The translations under genes were made by a program, and so were the position numbers. The notes beneath the pieces were generated by a model. The model worked only from the letters and a program-made list of their open reading frames with translations, had not been told where the DNA came from and made no database searches. DNA of 64,000 nucleotides from an uncultured Alphaproteobacteria bacterium (GTDB taxonomy: Bacteria; Pseudomonadota; Alphaproteobacteria; Micropepsales; Micropepsaceae): positions 124,001 to 188,000 of the forward strand of contig CAIUCH010000054.1 of the NCBI GenBank assembly GCA_903897605.1, in the 5' to 3' direction. Positions within the stretch are counted from its first letter, which is position 1. Each line of letters opens with the position of its first letter. Below, piece after piece: positions 8,885 through 17,218 of this stretch.

Positions 8885-9529
8885 ATGCCGGCGTTGGTGC
8901 AACAGACGGCGCAGCTCTTGGCCTTTCCCGGCCGCGGCATCAGCCTGCGGGCCGCCTTGACGCCAGCGCTTAAGCATCACCGTCTGCCCGAGCAACTGAT
9001 CGAAGTGTTTCTGCGCGAGGCGTCGGCCTTTCAAGCTTGCGGCATCGACGAGGCCTTGACCCGGGTTCTGGCGGCGCGGATGCATGCCGCGCCCCTGGAT
9101 CTGGCAAGCTGCCAACGGATCTTTCTCATTGGGCCGTCCGGTGCCGGCCGCAGCACGGTCGCCGCCAAGCTGGTTCACGATGCCGCCCAGGCGGGCCACA
9201 ATCAGATGGTGGTCATTGACTCGCCCGGGTTCAATCCGCGCAACCTGAAGGCTCGCACGGCATTTGGCTGCATCGATGCCCGCCAGGACATGGAAACCAT
9301 TGGCGTGGTCTCGGCGCTGGCGGACGCTGAAGAGGTGAGCGAAACCATCGCCACCTTCCGTCTGGGGCGCATCATCGTCACGGGCTTGGACATGGCCCGC
9401 CGTTTCGGCGCATTGGCCGCGGCGGTGACGCAAGGCGCCAGCCTGGCGCATGTCACGCGCTCGCCCGATGCGGATGCCCCGCTGGAATCGCTCAGCCCCC
9501 GCGAACTGGCGAACCTGCTTCTGGATTAG
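8885..9529 (+). CDS. Compact FlhF-like SRP-family GTPase
   Basis: 214-residue protein in the usual flhF position after flhA. It has a P-loop (IGPSGAGRSTVAAKL, about residues 82-96), a switch-like DSPGFNP segment (about 113) and a C-terminal ARRFGALAAAVTQGASLAHVT segment matching SRP GTPases. Where these have TKLD for guanine recognition, it has TGLD. It also lacks the long N-terminal region of standard FlhF and is about half its length. It may place or count flagella, but nucleotide specificity is uncertain. Its end overlaps the convergent DoxX gene by 4 bases. Confidence 0.7.
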   Translation: MPALVQQTAQLLAFPGRGISLRAALTPALKHHRLPEQLIEVFLREASAFQACGIDEALTRVLAARMHAAPLDLASCQRIFLIGPSGAGRSTVAAKLVHDAAQAGHNQMVVIDSPGFNPRNLKARTAFGCIDARQDMETIGVVSALADAEEVSETIATFRLGRIIVTGLDMARRFGALAAAVTQGASLAHVTRSPDADAPLESLSPRELANLLLD

Positions 9530-9957
9530 CGCTTTTTACCTTTGGCGCCAGGCGGCGGGCGATTATCCCAGCCAAACGGCCCGCACCCCACTCCGATCAT
9601 CATCAGCAGACCGCCGCAGATCGCGACATCGCGGGAGAAGATCTCGAATTCCGCCCGGCGCGCCGCCGGATCGGCGATGTGCCAATAGTCATGCAGAACC
9701 ACCGTGGCGACGATGGTCATTGCGAACAGCAGAGCCGCGCCGTGGCGGGTGTGATAGCCGACCAAGAGCGAAAAGGTTCCCATCACCATCAGCACAAAGG
9801 CCAGCACCAGCACCAGGGGCGGCATTGGCACATGCTTGACGGTCAGCTGCTGCGTCAGCTGAGCCCAATTGTGGACGATGTTGAAGACGCCCGCGCCGAA
9901 GAACCAGCTCAGCGCGCAGCGGCCCAGGAACGGCGAAATGGTTTCGGAGAAAGACAT
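9526..9957 (-). CDS. DoxX-family membrane protein
   Basis: 143-residue integral membrane protein with about four hydrophobic segments and the DoxX layout: GRCALSWFFGAGVFNIVHNW at the N-terminus, then a second helix LVLVLAFVLMVMGTFSLLVG, then HDYWHIADPAARRAEFEIF before the last helix. The tail is Pro/Gly/Lys-rich and basic. The molecular role of DoxX proteins is varied and not predictable here. Unrelated to the flagellar genes around it, it is probably an insertion in that cluster. Confidence 0.8.
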   Translation of the reverse strand: MSFSETISPFLGRCALSWFFGAGVFNIVHNWAQLTQQLTVKHVPMPPLVLVLAFVLMVMGTFSLLVGYHTRHGAALLFAMTIVATVVLHDYWHIADPAARRAEFEIFSRDVAICGGLLMMIGVGCGPFGWDNRPPPGAKGKKR

Positions 9958-10080
9958 CGGATCCGGCCCCCGCGACTCGGTACCCCGGATCGTAGCTAAC
10001 CTGTCTGGGGGTTCAACTGTTTCAGAAGTAAGTGCCCGGAATCACTCGGTCGGCGCGCAGAATTTTGGCTGCGGGCTAGG

Positions 10081-10150
10081 AGCATCGCGCGGAGCGTGCG
10101 TTAGCCCGTGAGGCCGCGCGACGACGCCAGCGGACAAAAGGCCAGCGCCT
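10081..10150 (-). repeat. Dispersed palindromic repeat, family A copy 1
   Basis: About 70 bases that match 59742-59812 with one indel and roughly 85 percent identity by eye. Shared blocks include tcgcgcggagcgtgcg, cgcgcgacga and agcggacaaaag. It can fold: tcgcgcgg pairs with ccgcgcga. The copy ends exactly at the 3' end of fliJ, as copy 2 ends at the 3' end of recR, so it probably acts as a terminator or mRNA 3' structure. The rest of 9958-10080 shows no gene. Confidence 0.75.
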
Positions 10151-10578
10151 TAAGCTGAACGCAGGGAGTGTTTGCGGAGGTGGCGGACAAGTGCCATCTC
10201 ATCCATCCGGGTCTGAGTCCGGCGGGTTTCAATTTCGGCCAGGCGCTTGGCCTGCTGTTCGGTGGCAAATTCCAGCGCCTTGAGGTCCTGGAACGCATTG
10301 TTGAGGTCGAGCTGAGCGGAGGCGTGCTCGCGCTCGATTTCCTTCAGGGTGTTGCGCAGATTTTCCCGGCGCGCATCGATTGAGCGCAGGAAGGACGGGA
10401 AGGCCAGGCGACCGATATCGGAATCGCCGGCGCGCTGTTTTTCGCGCGCCACATTGTCGTCGAGATCGGAGAGTTTGCGTTCCAGGTCGGCGCGCATGGA
10501 ATCGATCGCGGCGATGCGCCGCTTCATTTCATCGACGCGGAAACGCTTCAAACGCAGCAGGGTATCGGTCCGCTTCAT
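10150..10578 (-). CDS. fliJ: Flagellar export chaperone FliJ
   Basis: 142-residue, highly charged, almost wholly helical protein, predicted to form the antiparallel coiled coil that inserts into the FliI hexamer and contacts FlhA. The start [21 protein letters not shown] is typical of the family. The ATG at 10578 overlaps the fliI stop as TGATG; a GTG one codon upstream is also possible. fliI-fliJ pairing supports the call, since FliJ sequences diverge widely. Confidence 0.88.
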   Translation of the reverse strand: MKRTDTLLRLKRFRVDEMKRRIAAIDSMRADLERKLSDLDDNVAREKQRAGDSDIGRLAFPSFLRSIDARRENLRNTLKEIEREHASAQLDLNNAFQDLKALEFATEQQAKRLAEIETRRTQTRMDEMALVRHLRKHSLRSA

Positions 10579-11912
10579 CACGCCCTCCCATTCTCTGCGC
10601 CGTCGAGAATGTCAGACAGCGCCGCATAAGATTCGCTTAAACCCGCCTGCTCGTCCTTTTTCTGTGTCAAAAAGGCTTCCAGGCGCGGATGAAGCATCAC
10701 GGCGTTGTCCACTTCAGGATTCGTGCCAGTCTTATAGGCCCCCAGGCGTATCAATTCGGCCATATCCTCATAGACGGTCATGGGGCTCCGGGCGCGGAAA
10801 ACCAGGTTTTGCTCGGTTTCTGTGTTGCAGCCGGGCATGGCGCGGCTGACCGATTTCAAGACGTTAATGGCTGGATAGCGTCCGCGTTCCGCAATGGCAC
10901 GGTCGAGCACGATATGACCGTCCAGAATGCCGCGCACGGCGTCGGAAACCGGCTCATTGTGATCGTCACCCTCCACCAGCACGGTAAACAGGCCCGTGAT
11001 CGATCCCGTGGCGCCATGTGCACCGGGTCCGGCGCGTTCCAACAGACGCGGCAGTTCTGCGAAGACCGTTGGGGTATAGCCTTTGGAAGCGGGGGGCTCG
11101 CCCGCGGACAATCCGATTTCGCGCTGCGCCATGGCGAAGCGGGTCACCGAATCCATCAGCAACAGCACGTTCAAGCCTTGGTCGCGCAACTGTTCGGCAA
11201 CGGACATCGCCACATAGGCGGCCTGGCGGCGCACCAGCGGCGCTTCATCCGATGTCGCGGCAACCACGACACTGCGGGCCAATCCTTCAGGACCCAGATC
11301 GTCTTCGATAAATTCCTTCACTTCGCGGCCGCGTTCGCCGATCAATCCGATGACGATGGCGTCGGCCTTGGAGTTGCGGGCCATCATCGCCAGCAAAGTG
11401 GATTTGCCCACGCCCGAGCCGGCGAAAATGCCCATGCGCTGACCTTCGCAGCAGGTGGCGAAAGCATTCAATGCGCGAACACCCAGATCCAGTTTGGGTC
11501 CGACCCGGCCGCGTGACGTCGCCAGTGGCGGCGCCGCTTTCAGCGGATAGGCGATGACCCCTTGCGGCAGCGGCCCTGCTCCGTCCACGGGTTCGCCAAA
11601 ACCGTTCAATACCCGGCCCAGCCAGGCTTTCGACGGATAGATGCAGGCCGGTATATTTTCGAAATCGGCGCGGGCGCCGAGGGTAATTCCGTCCAGCGGA
11701 CCAAGCGGCATCACCAGCGCCCGGCCATCCCGAAAGCCGACCACTTCACATGAAATTTTCTTGTTGTTACTAAGGGTTAGGCGAACCTGGCCACCCAGCG
11801 CAACGGCGCCAACGGCCCCCGTGACCTCCACTCCCAAGCCTTCGATCCGCGCCACCCGGCCGAAGCGGGTGAGGGTCGGCAAAGCCTCGATTTCCTTGAG
11901 CAACGCGCGCAT
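10578..11912 (-). CDS. fliI: Flagellum-specific ATPase FliI
   Basis: 444-residue hexameric ATPase of the export apparatus, related to F1-ATPase beta. Walker A is [12 protein letters not shown] (about 164-175). Walker B is in [13 protein letters not shown]. The family block is [14 protein letters not shown], and [18 protein letters not shown] is also conserved. N-terminal beta-barrel domain covers residues 1-90. It diverges from ctrA over a 262-base intergenic region and is followed by fliJ with overlap. Confidence 0.96.
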   Translation of the reverse strand: MRALLKEIEALPTLTRFGRVARIEGLGVEVTGAVGAVALGGQVRLTLSNNKKISCEVVGFRDGRALVMPLGPLDGITLGARADFENIPACIYPSKAWLGRVLNGFGEPVDGAGPLPQGVIAYPLKAAPPLATSRGRVGPKLDLGVRALNAFATCCEGQRMGIFAGSGVGKSTLLAMMARNSKADAIVIGLIGERGREVKEFIEDDLGPEGLARSVVVAATSDEAPLVRRQAAYVAMSVAEQLRDQGLNVLLLMDSVTRFAMAQREIGLSAGEPPASKGYTPTVFAELPRLLERAGPGAHGATGSITGLFTVLVEGDDHNEPVSDAVRGILDGHIVLDRAIAERGRYPAINVLKSVSRAMPGCNTETEQNLVFRARSPMTVYEDMAELIRLGAYKTGTNPEVDNAVMLHPRLEAFLTQKKDEQAGLSESYAALSDILDGAENGRA

Positions 11913-11971
11913 CCGGGTCCTTTTTTGGCCGCTTTCTGCGGCTCAGATATCCGCATTTTGCAGCCAAAAAT

Positions 11972-12160
11972 TTAAATGGCGGTAAACTTAACAAATCGAA
12001 TCAAGGCATTATCGGATTTTGACGAACATAGGTCCTTAATCTCAGATTTCTGGGGACTGAAAGGCCATCCGGGCGTTAAAGGCGCTGTTAACCATTTGCG
12101 CTTACCCTCCGGCAACCGTTTAACCGTGCCGGCAGGGGCCGGACGTGATTCATGGGACTC
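11972..12160. promoter_or_regulatory. fliI/ctrA divergent control region: CtrA-like boxes and GANTC sites
   Basis: Two near-consensus CtrA boxes: TTAA-N7-TAAA at 11972-11986 and TAAA-N7-TTAA at 12077-12091 (the latter also readable as TTAA-N8-TTAA from 12076). Three GANTC sites, the CcrM methylation target, lie at 11998-12002 (GAATC), 12147-12151 (GATTC) and 12156-12160 (GACTC). About one GANTC would be expected by chance in this length. The pattern recalls the Caulobacter ctrA promoters, which are autoregulated and GcrA/CcrM-dependent. Functional assignment is inference. Confidence 0.55.
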
Positions 12161-12174
12161 AAGAGGGGCCTGAC

Positions 12175-12879
12175 ATGCGCGTACTCCTGATTGAAGACGA
12201 CAGCGCCATGGCGCGCAGTATCGAGTTGATGCTGCGGAGCGAGGGGTTGAACGTCTACACCACCGATCTCGGGGAAGAAGGGATCGATCTGGGTAAACTT
12301 TACGATTACGACATCATCGTACTCGACCTGCAATTGCCCGACATGTCGGGCTTCGAGGTCTTGAAGGCGTTGCGTGTTGCCAAGGTGCAGACACCGGTCC
12401 TGATCCTGTCCGGTAACGCTATTGTCGAAGCCAAGGTTAAGGCTTTGGGCTTCGGCGCCGACGATTACATGACCAAGCCGTTCCACAAGGACGAGCTGGT
12501 TGCCCGCATTCAGGCCGTGGTTCGCCGTTCCAATGGCCACAGCCAGTCGGTCATCACCACCGGCAAGCTCACCGTCAATCTCGACGCCAAGACCGTCGAA
12601 GTGGACGGCCAGCGGGTGCACCTGACCGGCAAGGAATATCAGATGCTGGAACTTCTCTCCTTGCGCAAGGGAACCACTTTGACCAAGGAAATGTTCCTCA
12701 ACCATCTTTATGGCGGAATGGACGAGCCGGAACTCAAGATCATCGACGTCTTCATCTGCAAGCTGCGCAAGAAGCTGGCGGCGGCGATTGATGGCGACAA
12801 TTACATTGAGACGGTGTGGGGACGCGGCTATGTGCTGCGCGATCCGCAAGACAGCGAACCGGCCGTGGCCGTCGCCTGA
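12175..12879 (+). CDS. ctrA: Cell-cycle master response regulator CtrA
   Basis: 234-residue OmpR-family regulator of replication, division and flagellar genes. The start [20 protein letters not shown] is preferred over an upstream frame extension because GAGGGG lies 7-12 bases before it and all CtrA proteins start here. The receiver has D51 as phospho-acceptor ([11 protein letters not shown]) and [12 protein letters not shown]. The winged helix is nearly invariant ([49 protein letters not shown]). The C-terminus is hydrophobic (VAVA), compatible with ClpXP recognition as in Caulobacter. Divergent from fliI; a clear terminator follows. Confidence 0.98.
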   Translation: MRVLLIEDDSAMARSIELMLRSEGLNVYTTDLGEEGIDLGKLYDYDIIVLDLQLPDMSGFEVLKALRVAKVQTPVLILSGNAIVEAKVKALGFGADDYMTKPFHKDELVARIQAVVRRSNGHSQSVITTGKLTVNLDAKTVEVDGQRVHLTGKEYQMLELLSLRKGTTLTKEMFLNHLYGGMDEPELKIIDVFICKLRKKLAAAIDGDNYIETVWGRGYVLRDPQDSEPAVAVA

Positions 12880-12898
12880 ACGTTTCAAAATGAAGTTC

Positions 12899-12928
12899 AA
12901 AAAGGGCACCGGCAACGGTGCCCTTTTT
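12899..12928 (+). terminator. Rho-independent terminator of ctrA
   Basis: A5 plus stem GGGCACC (12904-12910), loop GGCAAC, stem GGTGCCC (12917-12923), then T5. The A/T flanks make it bidirectional, and it overlaps the 3' end of the convergent esterase gene, so it probably ends both transcripts. Confidence 0.93.
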
Positions 12929-14003
12929 ATTTCAGCTGGCAGTCCAGCATCTTGTTGTCCAGCACCGAGCCGATCAGAAGCCGCTTGCCGGTCACCGCCG
13001 CCGCGCTGGAGGCGCCGATGGCGGCGCCATCATTCGCGAAGATGGTCTCATAGCTTGCCGGCACCCCGGCCTGGTCGAGCGTGATCCGGAAAACCGCCGA
13101 AGGCGAAGGCTTGCCCGGATCGCCGCGAAACTGGTTGACGCGGATCAGGCTGGGATGACCAGCAACGATCAGGCGTCCTTGCCCGTCCATGGAAATATTG
13201 TCCGGCCGGGCCGGCAAGGAGAGCGAGCCGATCTCGGTAAGATTGCCGAAAAATGGCTCGCGCGAAAACGCGATCAGGCGACGCTCATTGGTAATGGCGA
13301 CATAGGCATGGCCGCCATCCGGTGAGACAAAAATACCGTTGGGGAATGCCATGCGCTGCACCGAGATGCGAAAATTCGTGCCAGTGAAATACAGCAGATC
13401 GGCGCGCGGCCAGACCAGATAATCCTCGGCAAAACGGCCCAAAGCGCTTTTGCTGACATGATCGTTGGTGATGTAGAATTTCTCGGGCCCGACCGCGAAA
13501 AGATCGTTGGGGCTGACCAACAGGCCACCGCCGATGCTGGAATGCGCCACCAGTCTGGCGGCGCCGTTTTCATAGGAAAGGCCGAAGACCTCCACCGCAT
13601 GGCTACCGTCGCTGCGGTGATTGATCGCCATCAGGGTCTCATCGCCATTGGGGGCGCGATAAAGACTGATGCCATGGGGATGAAAATCCTTGGGCACCCC
13701 GTCCAGCTTGACTGGGGTGGTGTCCGGCGCGCTCAACTTCAAAAGATAAAGCCCATCGCGCGGATCGGGCGAACCTTTGGAGGCGCGGCGGTTGGTGGAC
13801 GAAACGATGATCGCATCATGCGCGGCATCGACCTCGAAATCTTCAGGCCCTTGAAGCCCGGGAATTGCCTTGCAGATGCCGGGCGAAACCGGCGCGACGG
13901 ATGTGAACACCCCCGCCGCGGTCGACCAGCGCAAGACAAAAAACACCGCTAGGACCAGCAGCACCGACGACCAAGTCAATCCGGATTTCACCAAAGGCCG
14001 CAT
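12927..14003 (-). CDS. Paraoxonase/SMP-30-like arylesterase, membrane-anchored
   Basis: 358 residues: one N-terminal membrane segment (SSVLLVLAVFFVL, residues 13-25), then a six-bladed propeller-type sequence. PON-family features are EDFEVDAAHDAIIVSS, FHPHGISLY (about residue 106) and SPNDLFAVGPEKFYITND, where Asn and Asp would bind Ca. A lactonase or arylesterase activity in the periplasm is likely by family; the substrate is unknown. Its ATG overlaps by one base the stop of the upstream ABC exporter gene, so the two are probably co-transcribed. Confidence 0.8.
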   Translation of the reverse strand: MRPLVKSGLTWSSVLLVLAVFFVLRWSTAAGVFTSVAPVSPGICKAIPGLQGPEDFEVDAAHDAIIVSSTNRRASKGSPDPRDGLYLLKLSAPDTTPVKLDGVPKDFHPHGISLYRAPNGDETLMAINHRSDGSHAVEVFGLSYENGAARLVAHSSIGGGLLVSPNDLFAVGPEKFYITNDHVSKSALGRFAEDYLVWPRADLLYFTGTNFRISVQRMAFPNGIFVSPDGGHAYVAITNERRLIAFSREPFFGNLTEIGSLSLPARPDNISMDGQGRLIVAGHPSLIRVNQFRGDPGKPSPSAVFRITLDQAGVPASYETIFANDGAAIGASSAAAVTGKRLLIGSVLDNKMLDCQLK

Positions 14004-15805
14004 TACTGCGCCGCCTCGAGATGGCCAAATTGCAGGTCGGCCAGGCGCGCATAGAGCCCCCCCTGTCGCACCAGGTCGCTGTGACTGCCCTCGCCCACCA
14101 CCCGGCCCTGGTCCATCACCACGATGCGCTTGAGTTTCTGGATGGTGGCCAGTCGATGCGCGATCACAATGGTGGTGCGGCCGACCATCAGGTTGGCCAG
14201 GCCCTGCTGCACCAGCAATTCATTTTCGGCATCCAGGGCGCTGGTCGCCTCGTCCAGCAGCAGGAGCGGTGCATCGCGCAGTATGGCGCGGGCGATCGCC
14301 AGACGCTGGCGTTGACCGCCTGACAGCGTGACGCCGCGTTCTCCCACCAGGGTATCGAAACCGTCGGGCAGCTTTTCGATGAATTCGGAGGCGGCGGCGG
14401 CATCGGCGGCGCGGCGCACCTCATCGTGGCTGGCGCCTTCGCGGCCATAGGCGATATTGGCGGCGATAGTGCCGGAGAAGATCACCGGATCCTGCGCCAC
14501 CACCGCGATCGCACCGCGCAAGGCCACCGGATCGAGCTCGGCGATATCGATGCCGTCAAACCGCACGGTGCCTTTCTGGGCGGCGAAGAATCGCAGCATC
14601 AGCTGGAAGACCGTGGATTTTCCCGCCCCCGAAGGCCCCACCAGGGCCACCGCCTCGCCCGGCGCGATGGCGAGGGAAAAATCGCGCAGCGCCGCACTGT
14701 CGGGACGGCTGGGGTAATAAAACGTGACCTGCTCGAAATTGACGCCGCCTTTGGGCCGCGCCGGCAGCGGTGCCGGGCGCGCCGGCGGTGTGATCGCCGG
14801 CTTCTCGTGGAGCAATTCCATCAACCGCTCGGACGCGCCGGCGGCGCGCTGCAGATCGCCCCAGGTTTCGGACAGCGCGCCCACGCCACCGGCTACCAGA
14901 CCGCCATAAAAGATAAACTGAATCAGCAAACCGCCGGTCATGCGATGCGCGATCATGTCCTGAAGACCCACCAGGCCCACGGTTGCCAGACTGGCGAAGA
15001 CGGTAAAGATCGCCACCGCCGTCAGGATGGCACGCGCCAGGGTGCGGCTGCGGGCATACGCGAAGGCGCGCTCGACGGTTTGGCCAAACGCCCCCCGCTC
15101 GAATTTTTCCTGCGTGAACGCTTGCACGGTGGAGACGGCGTTCAAGGTTTCGCCGCCGCGCGCCGACGTTTCGGCGATGGAATCCTGGCTTTTGCGCGAC
15201 AGGGTTCTGACCCAACGCCCGAACAGCAGCATCGGCACCATCACCAGCACCACCGCGCCGACCACCAAAAGCGCAAGCTTCAGGCTGGTGAAAAACATCA
15301 AGATCAAGCCGCCGGTCAGCGTCACCACATTGCGCAATGCCACCGACACCGAAGAGCCCACCACGGTCTGAACCAGGGTGGTGTCGGCGGTCAGCCGCGA
15401 CAGCACCTCGCCGGTGCGGGTGACTTCGAAGAAAGCGGGTGTCAGGCCCAGCACATTGTCGAACACGGCCTTGCGAATATCCGCCACCACGCGCTCGCCC
15501 AGCCAGGTGACGAAGTAAAAGCGCGTTGCCGAGGACAGGCCCAGCACCGCTGCCGCCGCGACAAACGCGAGATAATATTGGCTGAGACTCTGGGCCTGGC
15601 TGATCGAAAGATTGTGGTCGATCAGCCCCCGGGCCAGCGCCGGCAGTACCAAGGTGGCGGTGGATGAGGCAATCAGCGCCACGATCGCGATGGCGATGCG
15701 GCCTCGGTAGGGCTTCAGGAACGGGAGTATCCGCCGCAGGGGGGCGAGCGAGCGCGAGCCGGGCCGTGCCGACAATCGTCCCAGTTCCGTGTCCCCTCGG
15801 GCCAT
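14003..15805 (-). CDS. ABC exporter, fused permease-ATPase (MsbA/LmrA type)
   Basis: 600-residue half-transporter. Six membrane helices in residues 20-320 are followed by an ATPase domain with GPSGAGKSTVF (Walker A), LSGGQRQRLAIARAIL (signature), LLLLDEATSALD (Walker B) and an IAHRLAT switch. Substrate is not predictable: lipid or drug export is usual. The ATG at 15805 (MARGDTELG) is preferred to an upstream in-frame Met at 15925 because family members begin just before the first helix. The gene diverges from rpmE. Confidence 0.88.
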   Translation of the reverse strand: MARGDTELGRLSARPGSRSLAPLRRILPFLKPYRGRIAIAIVALIASSTATLVLPALARGLIDHNLSISQAQSLSQYYLAFVAAAAVLGLSSATRFYFVTWLGERVVADIRKAVFDNVLGLTPAFFEVTRTGEVLSRLTADTTLVQTVVGSSVSVALRNVVTLTGGLILMFFTSLKLALLVVGAVVLVMVPMLLFGRWVRTLSRKSQDSIAETSARGGETLNAVSTVQAFTQEKFERGAFGQTVERAFAYARSRTLARAILTAVAIFTVFASLATVGLVGLQDMIAHRMTGGLLIQFIFYGGLVAGGVGALSETWGDLQRAAGASERLMELLHEKPAITPPARPAPLPARPKGGVNFEQVTFYYPSRPDSAALRDFSLAIAPGEAVALVGPSGAGKSTVFQLMLRFFAAQKGTVRFDGIDIAELDPVALRGAIAVVAQDPVIFSGTIAANIAYGREGASHDEVRRAADAAAASEFIEKLPDGFDTLVGERGVTLSGGQRQRLAIARAILRDAPLLLLDEATSALDAENELLVQQGLANLMVGRTTIVIAHRLATIQKLKRIVVMDQGRVVGEGSHSDLVRQGGLYARLADLQFGHLEAAQ

Positions 15806-15942
15806 GCACCTGATCTTTAAAGATTCCCAAGGCTTATATAGAGACGAATATCCCTGAACAAAGAGCGGGATGCCGCGCCGCTTGCCAGGGCGGGGCCTTT
15901 TGCCTATAAGCCCCCGCTTCTGCACTGAAAAAGGCCGTTCCC

Positions 15943-16167
15943 ATGAAAAAGGGCATCCATCCCGCCTATCATTTCGTTGATATCCAACTCAACGACGGCA
16001 CGACCTATCGGACCCGCACCACCCATGGTGAGGCCGGGCAGAAGATCACGCTCGACATCGACCCCACCACCCATCCCGCCTGGACCGGCGGTCAGCAGCA
16101 GTTGATGGATCGTGGCGGCCGGCTCACCCGCTTTAATAAGAAGTTCGCGGGCTTCGTAAAATCCTGA
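15943..16167 (+). CDS. rpmE: 50S ribosomal protein L31
   Basis: 74-residue L31. The start [20 protein letters not shown] matches the family. No Cys residues are present, so this is the zinc-independent form. The C-terminal basic stretch [12 protein letters not shown] is conserved. Monocistronic, with a hairpin at its stop. Confidence 0.95.
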   Translation: MKKGIHPAYHFVDIQLNDGTTYRTRTTHGEAGQKITLDIDPTTHPAWTGGQQQLMDRGGRLTRFNKKFAGFVKS

Positions 16168-16176
16168 TCGGATTTT
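16158..16176 (+). terminator. Hairpin at rpmE stop
   Basis: AAAATCC (16158-16164) pairs with GGATTTT (16170-16176); the TGA lies in the loop. A second 8-bp stem, CCCGTCGC (16183-16190) with GCGACGGG (16206-16213), follows. Together they probably end rpmE transcription. Nothing else is seen in 16214-16320. Confidence 0.55.
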
Positions 16177-16320
16177 CCTGCGCCCGTCGCACGACGCTGT
16201 CGCTGGCGACGGGTTCGTTGTGTCGTAAGACGTGTATGGCGGGATTCAAAATGGGCGGCCTGATCGGCTGCCTTTTTTACTTTTGACTTTGGAAGATCGG
16301 ACCCGGCGAAAGCGGCAAGG

Positions 16321-16830
16321 CTAGTCGCGGCCGAAGACCTGCTCCAGTCGACTCCAATGCCGGTGCGCGCCCGGTATGGTTTCGCGGTCACGACCGAACA
16401 GGACATCGTCCAGACGCGCGATGCGGCGATAAAGACTTTCGCTGCGGACCAGAAGATCGCGCAGCGCCGCCGGCAGCAATTCCTCGACATTGTCCGTCGT
16501 CGCGCCCAGGCAGATTTCCTTGGAGCCCAGGCGGTAACGGCTCGACGATGCCTGATCCGGTTCCATGTCGCCGTCATGCACGGCGCGTTGTACCAGAAGC
16601 CAGCTCGCCGTCTGCATCATCCGCGTGGTGACCCGCATGCTTTCGCCGGCATAAAGGAGCGCGCCCTTGCGCGACAAGTTGCGCGCCTCGTCGCGGCCCG
16701 GCCCATCGAGATAGCGCGCGGTTTCCTCTACCAGCGACATGCCCTCGTCGAAGGTGCGGACGAACAATTCGGAACCAGTGAAGGGTCGAGATGGCAGGTT
16801 GCGCAAATTCTCGACTTCACCGTATCGCAT
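16321..16830 (-). CDS. rcdA: RcdA-like CtrA-degradation adaptor (DUF1465)
   Basis: 169-residue helical protein of the DUF1465 family, to which Caulobacter RcdA belongs. RcdA helps deliver phospho-free CtrA and other substrates to ClpXP with CpdR and PopA. The core FDEGMSLVEETARYLDGPGR, then YAGESMRVTTRMMQTASWLL and QRAVHDGDM, matches the family helices. It is downstream of the DUF1192 gene and in a conserved alphaproteobacterial block with rpmE and trcR. Assignment to RcdA function is by family and by the presence of ctrA, cckA and sciP nearby. Confidence 0.78.
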   Translation of the reverse strand: MRYGEVENLRNLPSRPFTGSELFVRTFDEGMSLVEETARYLDGPGRDEARNLSRKGALLYAGESMRVTTRMMQTASWLLVQRAVHDGDMEPDQASSSRYRLGSKEICLGATTDNVEELLPAALRDLLVRSESLYRRIARLDDVLFGRDRETIPGAHRHWSRLEQVFGRD

Positions 16831-16949
16831 GCGATCCCCGAGTTCCCCGACGGCGCCGAAGCTAGCAAGCCGTGAAGCCCGCGCAAAGCATTACTGTTGG
16901 TAAATCGCGAGATTTTCCTTCGCCTCGCGATTCATGATGTGCATATTAA

Positions 16950-17147
16950 CTACGGCTGCCGTTTGAAGAAATTTTCCGCTGCGGATTTGGTAGCGTTGCG
17001 CGCACCGATTGCTGCTTTGCACCGCGCGATCTCTTCTTCCAGAAGCGCGATGCGAGCTTCCAATTCATGCGCGGAAAGCGCCCCAATATCCTCGCCCAAT
17101 TGAATTTGCGGCTGCTTCTTGCGGGGGGCGAGATCGTCAATATCCAT
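16950..17147 (-). CDS. Small DUF1192 protein
   Basis: 65 residues from ATG 17147 (MDIDDLAPRKK). Acidic start, then a coiled-coil helix LSAHELEARIALLEEEIARCKAAI, the DUF1192 signature. Function unknown; in alphaproteobacteria it commonly neighbours the DUF1465 gene, as here (119 bases). An in-frame upstream start at 17210 would add 21 residues that family members lack. Confidence 0.8.
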   Translation of the reverse strand: MDIDDLAPRKKQPQIQLGEDIGALSAHELEARIALLEEEIARCKAAIGARNATKSAAENFFKRQP

Positions 17148-17218
17148 CGCCACTTCCTTGGCGTTAACAGTTCCGCCCGCTAGTGTGCGGTCGCTCACTC
17201 CTGCTGGCAAGCTGGCTC

